Source: Henckelia pumila | Lineage: Eukaryota > Streptophyta > Magnoliopsida > Lamiales > Gesneriaceae | Direction of reading: 5' to 3' | DNA: 64,000 bases | Assembly: GCF_033568475.1 (NCBI RefSeq) | Contig: NC_133123.1 | Location: 151,667,753 to 151,731,752, forward strand | Shown here: positions 12,107-23,874 of the stretch, piece by piece | Numbering within the stretch: the stretch's first letter is position 1 | How the letters are laid out: every line of letters begins with the position of its first letter | Program-made: the position numbers and the translations under genes | The notes under the pieces: generated by a model | Told to the model about the DNA's origin: nothing | Database searches by the model: none | What the model saw: the letters and a program-made list of their open reading frames with translations, nothing else

Positions 12107-13078
12107 AGTTTTTTTTTTTATTTACGTCACGTCAATAAATAATCACACTTTATTAATTTCCACGGTCATAATTGGCCTTAAATGGCTCATTCTGTTTGTG
12201 GTATTAAACTTAGGATTAATATTCTTTTGAACAACAATTAGAATTTATTTTTGTTAAAGAACATTTTAATATTGTATACAACTTTCATTAGGTTATGAGT
12301 ATATGGAATTTTATAGTGCATCCAATACTATATATGTTATCATGCATATTATTGAGTTTTGCTGGCTTTTATATATTAATTCATTCTATATATATTCTTT
12401 TTCTTATCCAAATTAATCAACTTTATGTAACATGTGATCTTTCTTCATCTAAATCAAAACTGCTGACCTCTTCATCGGTTGTGGCATGCTCTTTGGCATT
12501 CCGATATGTCCTATAAAAAGTATTTACTCTTATCGAGTCAAGTGTAATATATATAGTATAGATACTCGATAAACTTTAATGAACTCGTGTTTCGACTTCT
12601 CCGGTGTATTTCTAGCTCCGCCGTACCGCCACGGGCAATCATTGGCTAAACTTGCACTAAATTTGAAATTTTCTACATAGAATGATCACATCTAGGGTTT
12701 GGCTAGCCAATGAATCATCAAATATTACCACCAAAAAGTTCCTCAAGTCTTAGTTGTAACCCTTAAACCCAATTGGATGGGTGGGTGACACATCAGATAC
12801 ACTGCTCAATGGGGCCCATTTCTCTTCCTATGCAACCAAAAACAAGCTATAGAAATGGTAGAAACCATCCAAATTAGGTTAAATGGAGCATTAGGGATAG
12901 AAAAAAGCATAATGGATACTGATAAAATCTGCATTCTTCAGTCTTTAACAACTGTAAAGGGTAACAAATTGGATTTCACCCTCCCACCAATGCAGCATCT
13001 AATTATTTTTCAACAATTATTTTAGCTTTTTTTTTTTTTCGCGGGCTGAGTCGGCTTGATTCGATGCCCCGACTCTCC
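12107..13078 (+). other. SWEET upstream region
   Basis: No gene was seen. This is the space between the hAT-like element and the SWEET TATA box, so it probably holds the SWEET promoter. Hydrophobic reading frames here (12048-12516) have no family likeness and follow AT-rich composition. Confidence 0.4.
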
Positions 13079-13088
13079 TATATAAAGG
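13079..13088 (+). promoter_or_regulatory. TATA box of the SWEET gene
   Basis: TATATAAAGG lies about 140 bp ahead of the SWEET ATG, in a locally GC-richer stretch. Transcription would start near 13110-13120 and give a leader of about 105-115 nt. Confidence 0.6.
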
Positions 13089-13224
13089 CCTGCAACACGA
13101 TCATTGTTTCTCGTGTTGTGTTAGAACGAATATACGTATATACAACACGCGATATATATATTTATATACATACAGAGAGGCGTAATTCTTGCGAAGATCA
13201 CGCCTTTCTCAGCCGAAATTCAAT

Positions 13225-14694
13225 ATGAATCACTTGGCTTTTGTTTTTGGCCTTCTTGGTAAAACATAGCTTCTTTATTGTTGCAATTTTTTAAGTATCA
13301 TCACTTACATGTTATTTTTATCCAATGTAGCACTTAAATAATTGGTAATTTTACGTAAAAGATCCATGAATGCATGCAGATGATCTTTATATAACAATAT
13401 TAATTTTCTAGAGTCATTTTTCCCTAATATTTTCAACATAAAACTAACACAACTTGTCTGCTGTCTTAAATTTTCTTTATATTTTTCAGGCAACATTGTC
13501 TCCTTCCTGGTTTTCCTCGCACCTCTGTGAGTTTCCTATCTTTTTAAATTTCTATAAACAGAAATTTATTTGTGGATTTACTGAAAATATTATACATTTT
13601 CTTGATTGCATGCAGGCCAACATTTCGTATAATTTACAAGAAAAAATCGACTGAAGGGTTCCAAAGTGTGCCTTATGTTGTGGGATTATTCAGTGCCATG
13701 CTATGGATATATTATGCATCTGTTACGCCAGATACGACTCTCCTCGTCACCATCAACTCCGTCGGATGCTTCATCCAAACCGCTTATATCAGCCTCTACA
13801 TATTTTATGCACCAAAACCTGCCAAAGTATACTTGAAAACCAAATTTTAAAATACATATATATATCATTTATTCGAAAATTTGATCAAGTTTCTCATCAT
13901 GCATGCAGATACTCGCAGTGAAGCTTCTTGTGCTAGTGAACGTCATTGGTTTCGGTCTCATCGTGCTCCTAACACGGTTTCTAGCTAATGAGTCGAATCG
14001 TAACAATGTCGTTGGATGGATTTGTCTCGTGTTTTCCTTATGTGTATTCGTCGCTCCTTTATGTGTTGTCGTAAGTTCAATAATATGGAATATTACTAAT
14101 GTTATATATCATTATTAATTAGTATCTGATACTAATTTTAATGATATATTCAAGAACAATATTAAATAATTTGTCCCTTATTAACTTTGGTAAAATTGTT
14201 TGGAATCTGCAGAGACAAGTTATACGTACCAAAAGTGTGGAATACATGCCATTTCTTCTATCATTTTTCCTTACACTGAGTGCTGTTATGTGGTTCTTCT
14301 TTGGCTTACTGCGCAAAGATTATAACATTGCTGTAAGTATTCATAAATATATCGTCATTCCGCCATCGATACGTTCTGATTAGTATAACATTTTCTGTGG
14401 ATTGAAATACAGATTCCTAACGTTCTGGGATTCACCTTTGGATTGCTCCAAATGTTGCTTTACATGACATACAGAAACGCCAAAAAAGTGGTGATAGAAA
14501 ATGTCGAGACACAAAGCCAGACAGAAGGACAGGAAGAACACAAAACTCCAGTTGAGTTAAAGGAACAGGTTATCGACATCGCAAAGCTGAGTGCAACGGT
14601 TTGCCCCGGAATAACTCCGGTGGTGATGCCGCCCCCTGCCGCCAACGACATTGCACTTAATCTGGACGGAGAGAAAACTCCGGCCGAGAAGTAG
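13225..14694 (+). CDS. Clade III SWEET sugar transporter, 6 exons, 281 aa
   Basis: This is a membrane sugar facilitator; clade III members (SWEET9-15) mainly move sucrose out of cells. Exons are 13225-13258, 13490-13526, 13616-13826, 13909-14070, 14213-14332 and 14413-14694. All have GT-AG borders and consistent phase. The start is the first ATG after the TATA box and gives the usual N-terminus ([13 protein letters not shown]). Two MtN3/saliva repeats (about residues 9-95 and 130-215) and a linking helix give seven membrane segments. The conserved prolines are visible at P23, P43, in VAPL of the second repeat and in YMPF. The C-terminal tail (about 70 residues) is hydrophilic at first and proline-rich later, as in clade III. 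Which member of SWEET10-15 it matches cannot be told by eye. No defect is seen. Confidence 0.95.
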
Positions 14695-16578
14695 ACGAAT
14701 GATGATATTGAGGAAGCATATCACCCTTCGAATGAATCAGTGGATCGATTTTAATTAATTTGGCATAAGCTAAGGTTTATTGACATTATGAGTGTTACTT
14801 TATGCTTGATATTATGAAACTAATGTATGTTTTTAAGACCTTTTTTATTCGGTTTGTGTGTGTTGTTTTATCTATGAATTGAAATTTATAAGATGTGTTA
14901 TTAATGAAGATTGCTACTGATTTATCGTTTTGAATTAATATTGTTAGTTGTTATTATGGTCGATATTATGTTGTTTTGGTAAATTAATATATGGTTAACA
15001 TTCAAAATGATCGGTAAATATTTTTTTGTCAAAAATGGTCCCTCCAATTTGGGTTTTGATTCTGAAAGTTAGATTATAATTTAGCTTTTGGTCCTTTTTT
15101 TCAATTAAATGTTAATACGGAGAACAAGACCAAAAGTTAAAAATAACATAAATTACAAAACCAAAAACCAAATTTCAATATTTATTGGAACAATAGGCAA
15201 ACATATAATATTATTTGACAATTTTCCCAATTAATATATATGGGGTATTTGTTTGTAAATAGATTAATATTTAATTTAACATTAAAATTGTACAAATTTC
15301 ATTTTTCATTATTTTTAATTGTATCATAATATACATATACTTGGATGAAGAAATCTTGAAAAAAATATATATATAATTTGAATTTAGAATCTTCTGAAAA
15401 AAAATATATATAATTTGAATTTAGAATCTTGACATTACAAGAGGCCATAAAATAAACAAAAGAATTGATAGCTGGAAATTTAGTACATTTTCCAACAATA
15501 TTGGAACTTACCATAAATACATTAAAAAGGAAATAAAGTGCAGCAGCTTAAAGCCATGTTGCACGCTTTCCCTATTTGATTTCACCTTATTTTAACTTTT
15601 ACTCATTAAAGAGTACTACTCACTTCAAATATTACATTTTTTTTAAAATCAAATATTTGATTTCAATTTAACCAGGTTTCCTATTTTTTCCCAATGTTTT
15701 AAACAAAATTATTAGAAAAGTACACATCATCACTCATGGTCCATAAATTTCATATTCCAAGAAAACACAATTAGGTCTCCTTTGATAAGGTCCGACTCAA
15801 ATCTTTTGAAGTCAAATACACCTTTGAGCAAATCATATCCCTTCTTCCTCTGCTCGATGACAATAAACTAACGAGACACAGTGCAACTCAAATATTTTAA
15901 CTATATAACAATCTGAATGTCACTGTTCAATTGACATCCATACATTAATCCGACGATTCATATGTTCTACGACGAGCATTTTCGTGATTCCTTTTATTTC
16001 ACAGCTTGAGTTCCTCGAAAGCAACACCTATTACCAATCCACATAATTCAAAACCATTGGATCATCATCAAACATGTTTACCCCAACTTGTCATAGGGAG
16101 AAGTTTATGTGTAAGCAACAAAAGAACTAACAAAAGAGCCCCACTAATTTTCTTTTTCCATAGCAATAATTTATCCACTTGTGCCAGCTTCTTTTATCTT
16201 GAATGAGCAAGCAGCTAACTACGGCACTCTAGTGCTCTTGTTTATTTTAGTCCTAGGCGTAAAATTTCGCAAGGATAACATTAACAGCAGCACCAAAATT
16301 ATTGCTATTGATCGAGATTCTATGTGTAGTGTTGAATGACTAGAAAGTAGAAATAATTCAACTTTGAGTTGGCCCACCATTTATCAATCTCAACTTGCAT
16401 CATATTCAGAGGGACCAGATATTTCTCCCAGTACCACATAATGCAGGCAAGTAAAAAGGAGAACAAGATGTCAACTGCACTGATTTCAGCATATTGGGTG
16501 ACCATTTATAGATTTTCAGCTTAAGTTACACTAAATTGAAATTTGATTGCCATCATCTAAATCCATTACCTTGTAAAG
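14695..16578. other. Spacer between SWEET and pseudouridine synthase
   Basis: No supported gene. 14700-14900 should contain the SWEET 3' untranslated region. 15020-15230 resembles the AGGGAAAA-ended repeat family. 15340-15430 has a near-perfect direct repeat of about 60 bp ('atataatttgaatttagaat'). Short frames at 16006-16206 (+) and 16320-16505 (-) have no recognised likeness. Confidence 0.4.
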
Positions 16579-17250
16579 CTAATAGTTCGCGACAAGAAAT
16601 ATCCGCTTGTGAGCGAAAACCAGAGGAAGTGCTGATGATGTTTGTCGAAGAACCTCCTTGGTAGCTCGTCCAGAAAGAAATGGGATATCTATACAAATCA
16701 TGGCATAAATCATGTCAAGTGAGAAAATTCCAGCAGTGGAATAAATTAGCATATGACTTTACATGTAAATTAGATCAGATTCCCTGCAAGTCCAAGCGTA
16801 TAATATATTTTGGCTTTGAGTTTTTTTGTGGTTCTATGCTGCAACAGAAAGACATACTCGAACAGAATATGTGGATATACTGTAATCACGAAATTTTTTG
16901 AACCGTTGGTGGATTATAAAGTGTCGAGTGGAGTGGAGGAAGAGTATACCACTCACCTTTTTGTTTCACCTGGTAAGGCAAAGCTAGAGTCTATAAAAAA
17001 TAACAAGACTGGTGACTGGTCTAAGATGGCTGAAAACAAATTTCAATGTTGCATATTTAGAATGAATAAGATTAGCATTGATTATGTAAAGGGAACTCGT
17101 ACAGCAGATTAAATATTAGATGAATGAATTTAACAGTATATGCAGTTTATACTTGACAATTTACATAAATAAAATCTGTAAGCCTCAAAATTAAAAGAGA
17201 ACTTGAAAAAAGATTTGATGAAATATACAAATAACTAACATATTTATGAA

Positions 17251-20200
17251 TTAGTCCAGAGAAGCCCAATCAGGATATGGGCACTCGTACGTCCAGCCTG
17301 GCCCAGAATATCGAACGCAGTGCAGCCATAAACCCTCTTCATGCCCATCATATCTGCATACAAAAGAATGATGATTGTTTTGCGTTATCCACACATTTAG
17401 GGGGAAAATTTATGGAACCACAGAGGAAACTCAAAAACACCAGCACTTGGTCAAATCCAGAAGGATGCTAATTCAACTAATGGATACTTGAAGAAAGCGC
17501 CATAAAGTATGAGTTTGATATAGCAGAAAACTGTACGGATGTTTTCATTCAAGATGAGAGATTCAAAAAAATTTAGTGGGAAACTGTATCAAATCACATT
17601 CATCTTTCTGTCAAGAAAAAATTCTCACCCTTTAGGTGCCAAATTAGGACAATTCGTACACATAGGATCAATGCAGAAATCTTTGATGGGATCATCTGTA
17701 GAGATAGGCACACAAATCTCACAATGGTTAGGCTTTAGGGCGAACTCCGACATAGCTGCAGCTCTGTCTGCACTCAATCCTTCAACAGAACGATGATTAA
17801 CAGACTCTGATAGGTATAGCATGTCATTAGCTATGGGATGTCCCGTAAATTGCAAATGGACACGAATCTGTAGGAAAGAGTTCAGTTCATCAAAAATGTT
17901 GACCAATTATAGAAAAATCCTGTGCTATTTTCAAACCTAAGCCAGGTACATAGCAAGTGTATGCCATGGAATCAATGAATATGGAGATCTTTTAAGTTAC
18001 AAAACCAACATAATTCCGCAACATAAATTTTTTTTAAAAAAATAAAGAAAAGAACAAAAAAAAGAAGCTATTACCTGGTGGGTCCTGCCGGTGATCGGTT
18101 CACAGGAAACAATGCTTTGAATTCCATTAGTGCTAATTCTGGTGAATTTGGTACAAGCAGCTTTCCCTTTTGAAGGACTTTTACAGTTTTGACCATTTTC
18201 CGCCTGCACAGTTTTTTACCATGGATTAAAAAAAACTAAAAACTAGCACTGGAACTGCATAAATAAAAAAGACATAAAAAATGATGCACCTGCAACTTAC
18301 TGGACAGATGGCACTCTAGAATACACGAAAGAAACACAAAGATAGATTGCACAATAAAATCCACGAATTGTAATTTATACCTCCGCGGTGCTCTTTCCTT
18401 CTCGAGCATTATAGTTTATATTCATGTTGACAACTAGCTGCCAAGGAAAGATTGTACAATGAAGTCCAATAATCGTCATGACTCAAGAGAATGCAGTGCT
18501 GTTAAAAACACATGATCCAAACTCAAAACGTGAACGAAAATATGTTGCTACAATTATTACCTCATTCTCAGGAAACACTCCTATCACTCTTGCAATATAC
18601 TTTTTCTTCACCTCTCCAGCTTCAATCTGAAACAAACAATTTATTCAATAAAGCGTCGAAATCAGTTTATGTTTCTCAATATATTTTTGTTGGTGTTCAG
18701 GTGGTTCATTGAAGGGAATTTTGACATGCAGCATGCTACCTAAAATTGGAAAAATTTTCGAAATGATGTTTATGTGTAACCTTTTAAATGAGGTTTGTTA
18801 ATTTACTCCAGATAGACCAAAGGGAATAAAAGTTCCAACATGGGAAAAGGGCAAAACCAGGTAAACACGACTTCTTTAAATAATGTGGTGATCCACCAAT
18901 TGTAGAACTTGGATTTTAAAGGTCAGCTTTTACCATCGGGCAGATTCTAATAATTCCATGTGTTAGTTACCTGCTGCCGGAAAATGTCAGCCTTGGAAGC
19001 ATTTCTGGCAAGGATAAGAAGTCCAGAGACCAAACGATCTAATCTATGAATTGCTGAAATTGGTGTCAAGGTTGTAAATATGCTAGGTTTTATGGCAATT
19101 ATGCTACAGAGAAACATAAAATACACATTTACAGCAAATTTCCTAAACGGGTGACTATAGTGAAATGATGACGCCCCTGAAATGGCCACATACCAGTATT
19201 GTATTGTATCGGATACTTATCAGACACGGATACTTGATGCATATATGTTGGAAACTTCTACAGGCAACAATAGGGGTATTCATCATCATATAAAATTTGA
19301 ATACAGCATCCAACATAATCTTATTAATGGTTGTGTCTTGGTCGTACCGAATACCAACAGAGCTGTTTTATATAATTAGAGGCTTATAATCTATTGGAAA
19401 AACAAATATAACGTAACACGTGAAAGTTCTTAACAGATATATTTAAATTTTGCGTTTGAATTATTAATTACGTGATACATGTTATAAATTGCATATTCAC
19501 ACCATGTTTAGTATATTGATAGAATTTCATATGTTTGTGAAGATGTGGATATAAAAAACAGTCATCATTTTGTACCGTATCCTAATTTTCAAAAAATTGT
19601 TGTATCTTGTACATGTATCCTCGTATCCATAATCTGTGCAACATAGATGTGTAGAGCAGGTATTGGTGATTAAAAATTTGTAAGCTATTGTTCCAAGAAA
19701 AGAGAGAAAGGATACGGAATAATGGTGCCAAGTCATGTTCTGCCTGAAGAATACCAACAACAGTGTTCTTGCGATATTGCCCACATGGATGCACCTGCAT
19801 ATATGATTTGCATCCATTATAGGTCATTCATGGTCTCATATAAGAAGCACACGCGATTTTTTGGAATTTACTAACAGAAACAATTTCTGGAATGCAAATA
19901 TTGAATTTTCAGAGAAAAACTCGTAACATTTACATGACTGAAAATCAGCACGACTACCAATGCAGAATTAATAGCAACATGATCTAAGAGGCATACTGAA
20001 TTTATCACTAGACCCCCAAAAACAAAGAATTGATTAGTTATGCTCAAACCATTCACTAACAAACCCTTACCAAATTTCTGTGTAAGTTTGAAATATTCGC
20101 TGTCTCTACTATACATAAATTTTGGTAATATGAGACAGCTAAGACAAGGATTCAGGAGAGACTATTTAGTGGTTTCAATCAAGCCTTCGCAATATTCACA

Positions 20201-21544
20201 GAAAAATAAAAAATAAAACTAAAAAAGAAAGAAAAATAGATGGGAAAGACAAAATTTATTTTAATGGACAAAAAATCACATAAAATATCGAATGAAAGGC
20301 TTCGCAATCGAGATGATATTTGTGAAAGTATACAAACTCATACCAAAATTGTCAGAAAACATCCATCTAAAAACAGCCATTGGAGAACTCAAATCAAATT
20401 TTTACACTCGATTTCCAAAACAGATGCCATATAATTAGTATAGCAAAAAAAAAGAATTGCGAGAGAGCGATACAAGTATTCACTTCACAAAAGTAAAAGC
20501 ATCCCAATTGCAAATAAGTTTTTGGTTGGTACACAGTATTGGAAGATGATGAAACTGGATAAAACCAACTTAATCAGCTCAAAAAACTTACAGGGACTGA
20601 CGCTGGCTTACGCACAGTTAAGACATCTGGTTCGGTAAGAAGAATCTCAACTTCCGAAGCCATCACTGGTGGTTCGTGCCTACAAGTGTTTTAACAACTA
20701 GAATTATAAATTCACCGTGAATGGTTTTACAAAAGGGTAACTATTAAGTTCCAATGCAACATATATGAGAATAAAATTGCATTAACATCTCTCAGTGCAT
20801 AGTAATAAAAAAAATTTCTGATATTTCTACTGTCTCTGATACAAACCTGTGCAAGAAATGGCTAATTTTTTGTGAAGACTGAACAACGTATGACACGGGT
20901 ACAACTTGTCCATCAACTTGTATCCGTCCAGCTTTCACTGCAGATACCTATCATACAATCAAAGCCTCACAAACTTGGGTGCACAAGCAGAATAAAACAT
21001 ATCAATGAATGATGGCTCAGGCATAGATTCCTGCTAACTGAATATAAAATCTGAATAAAACAGCTAAACGTAGAAACAAATTGAAGAAAACATATGTAAA
21101 AAACAATCACATACATAATAATCTCGAGGCCTACCCTTGAACTCTTCCGTGAACAAATCAACAATTGTCTTCCCTGCCCATCTGTTTTTAGCCTGAGCAC
21201 CAAACCAACATTAAAAAAAACACACATTTTTAACCACATTTCCCACATTACACTAGTTTTTACACATATTTGAACACTTACATGTGAGATGAACTCGAAA
21301 TAGTAGGGGCGAACGTATCTAATGCCTGCGGGGGATCCAAAGAGGGTATATTAAAAAATGTTTTGCCAAACAAAAAAATAAAATTAGGGATTTCTGAATT
21401 GAATCGGGCTTTGTGCGTAAGATTTCTGAAGAATCTACCGTCGCGAAAAATGTAATCTTGGCGCTGCGGAGGATTGGCAGGAGTTTGCCACACAATATCC
21501 ATGGTTTCTTCTTCTCCTTCTCTGCTTAAATTCTTCCTCTTCAT
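17251..21544 (-). CDS. RNA pseudouridine synthase 7-type (RluA family), 12 exons, 390 aa
   Basis: It converts uridine to pseudouridine in RNA. Exons on the minus strand are 21439-21544, 21282-21325, 21115-21192, 20847-20947, 20592-20679, 19716-19794, 18971-19053, 18561-18626, 18381-18437, 18075-18203, 17629-17867 and 17251-17353. Every junction is GT-AG and the phases sum to 391 codons. The N-terminal part (YVRPYYFEFISH, then RWAGKTIVDLF) matches plant PUS7. The RluA catalytic motif HRLDRLVSGLL lies at about residues 168-178, with catalytic Asp171. The later GRTHQIRVHL motif is present. The C-terminus has CTNCP and LWLHC segments typical of this subfamily. The start MKRK is preferred over an upstream in-frame ATG at 21574, because plant homologues begin with MKRK. 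No organelle signal is obvious. No damage is seen. Confidence 0.93.
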
Positions 21545-21782
21545 GTTAGCTCTGCTTCGTGGTGAAGTGGGCAAGGTTATAGTTTGCAGTCATACCTTGA
21601 GAATCTGGGGTTAGCGACTGCGGCTCTTCAGGGTATTTTCGTAAATATATGTTTCATTTTCCGAAAAAAAATTTTAAAAACAAAAACAAAATAATAAAGT
21701 TCGATGACATTAATTTATATTGCAGAAAATGATAATAAAGATGCTATTTGGTTTTAAAATAAAATTTAATTTTAAGATTTTT

Positions 21783-22002
21783 TTAACTACATTGAAAATA
21801 AGACTAGGCTGACTCAAAGCAAAATATATGGGAAGTGCTACCGTTCATGGGGGACGGCCCCATGAATAGGAGCCCGGGCCCCACATAAATTTTATTAACT
21901 ACATTGAAAATAAGACTAGACTGACTCAAAGCAAAATATATGGGAAGTGCTACCGTTCATGGGGCCGGGCCTCATGAATAGGAGCTCGGGCCCACATAAT
22001 TA
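21783..22002. repeat. Tandem duplication, about 112-bp unit, with palindromes
   Basis: Two units begin TTAACTACATTGAAAATAAG at 21783 and 21895 and stay very similar to the end. Each contains a GC-rich inverted motif around 'tcatggggccgggcc'. The second runs into a palindrome (21981-22018, arms GAGCTCGGGCCCACATAA). It lies about 240-470 bp upstream of the pseudouridine synthase ATG, so it may sit in that promoter. Confidence 0.7.
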
Positions 22003-22019
22003 TGTGGGGCCCGAGCTGT

Positions 22020-22987
22020 TTGGACGATAGATACTGTATTGGGTGAAATTCATCCGGTGCAGCATAGAATAAGTCAAAATATATACCGCAAAATGCTATC
22101 AATGCTTTGCCGAAATGATAAGACATTAATGAATTATATATAGTTGTTTTATTTATTATTTAACTCAAAATATGTTAATTAATTCTTATATTATGTATTA
22201 TACATCGTTTCGTCTACGATTCAAACGATGTCTTAACATAAAATAATCTTTAATTATATTTTCGTTTTTGTTACTGCGGATAGCAAAACAGGCGACTCAT
22301 ATCTTTGCTATAGCCTTGTTCTATTTGTTGTCAAGTGAGTTGGACAAATCCCCTTCGATCTGTAATTTATAATGTATTAGCCTATCATTTAAGTTAATGG
22401 AATATCTACTTCAAAAAATAAAGTGCTATATTATTATATTTGTTTTAATCATCTTAAATTCATTGATAAAAATATTACAAAAATCATCATAAATTCAGAC
22501 AAATATCATCGGTGTCTTTGTTATTATATCAATTTTCAAGTTTTTTTTGGGTACAAAATTCAAGAATCATGGCTTATTTCGAACTTAGGAATATTGATTT
22601 CGTTGTAGAAGTTAGAGTAAATTAATCTAAATAGCATCATCACATGGTAACTTAAATGAACAAAAGTGAAAATATAAAGATAGATTAGATTTCATATACA
22701 GCTGTAACACTAACTTTGTATAAAATTGAATGATACTTATTACTATTAACTACCATTTAGTTGCTATGCCCCATGCCTCGCATCACAAATGGGTAAAATT
22801 AATATTACTACTTCAATTACGATAATTAATACATTAAGTTTATTATTTTAGGTTACACCATTCATTTCCCTAAATAACATATGGTGGGCCGGGTTATATA
22901 AATCTTAGGTTTATTTTACATAAAATATACACATGTATATAAACTATAATGCGTAATAATATACTCATTTTAGGCTTCAAATGTATA
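22020..22987. other. AT-rich spacer, nothing recognised
   Basis: No coding signal, RNA gene or clear repeat boundary was seen in this stretch between the tandem duplication and the Helitron-like element. Confidence 0.4.
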
Positions 22988-23169
22988 TCTATTCTATATT
23001 ATAAAAGATGCGTAAGTTAGAATAACTACCTTGGGGACACCAAAATAATTTATTCCAAAATTACCTTTTTTTTACCATTGTTTTACTAAAAACTTTCCAC
23101 TAACTTCATGATTTGTTTTTTTTTAAAGACTTTTTTTTACACACACAAAGTGTGTGCATTTTTTACTAT
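22988..23169 (+). mobile_element. Possible short Helitron-like element
   Basis: It begins TCTATTCTATATTATAAAAG after an A, as plant Helitron 5' ends do. Near the other end there is a hairpin (ACACAC/AAA/GTGTGT at about 23130-23150) about 12 nt before 'ACTATT', where CTAGT would be expected. The 3' terminus is therefore not canonical, and the call is tentative. Confidence 0.35.
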
Positions 23170-23184
23170 TATATAACTATATAT

Positions 23185-23327
23185 AGTAATTTTCAGCTGG
23201 TCAACTCCTCCCCGATCACTTTTAGTTATTTTTAAAAAAAAAAATTTGTGTATCACTAAAACACTGTACTGAGTTTTAGTTGTCGAAGACGAGTTGAGCA
23301 GCATTGATTGGGCAGCTGAAAATTTCT
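23185..23327. mobile_element. Foldback MITE in (TA)n, copy 3
   Basis: The left end is AGTAATTTTCAGCTGGTC and the right end, inverted, is AGAAATTTTCAGCTGCCC. The centre is AT-rich, with the same ACTAAAACAC...GTTTTAGT arms as the other two copies. TA-rich sequence is on the left and a long (TA)n on the right (23333-23360). It lies about 550 bp downstream of the TPD1-type stop codon. Confidence 0.6.
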
Positions 23328-23328
23328 A

Positions 23329-23363
<35 letters not shown>

Positions 23364-23874
23364 CATTTTTTATTAATCAAACTAAGTAGTTCCGTTTAAA
23401 GAGGACGGAAATAACTTGTGTTGTAACAAAACGTTATGTTTGGAGGAATAATTGCAATAGTGATCAAATCAAATGAAAAGTCAACATTAAAAAAAAGAAA
23501 ATAATAAAAAAATTTCATAAACTAACACGATAATAATTAACATATATAATTAATCATCATCTAAGCTTCATTCACAACCAAAATCTGTCACTAAAAATTA
23601 ATCCATTTACAAATTCTACAAAATCGACTAATTTCCCATCAAGCATAAAGCAAAATAAAGCAGAAAAAAAAAAACATATTTCTCGAGAGAATAATTCAAT
23701 ATATGCCCAAAAATATCACTTTTCCCCTCTTCAATCTGCTTCTAAGATGCTTTACACAACTATGTTGCTGTATTTAAAAATTTTTGGTTAGCAGTGGAAT
23801 TTGTTTTTTAAAATTAGTAAAAAATCTTGATCTTTCTTTTAATTTCTAGTGTCGGAGCTCGCCCCGGCCGGAAG

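Noticed and set aside
12048-12516. Hydrophobic plus-strand frames upstream of SWEET
   Set aside because: AT-rich sequence gives Phe/Ile/Leu-rich frames by chance; there is no motif, splice support or family likeness.
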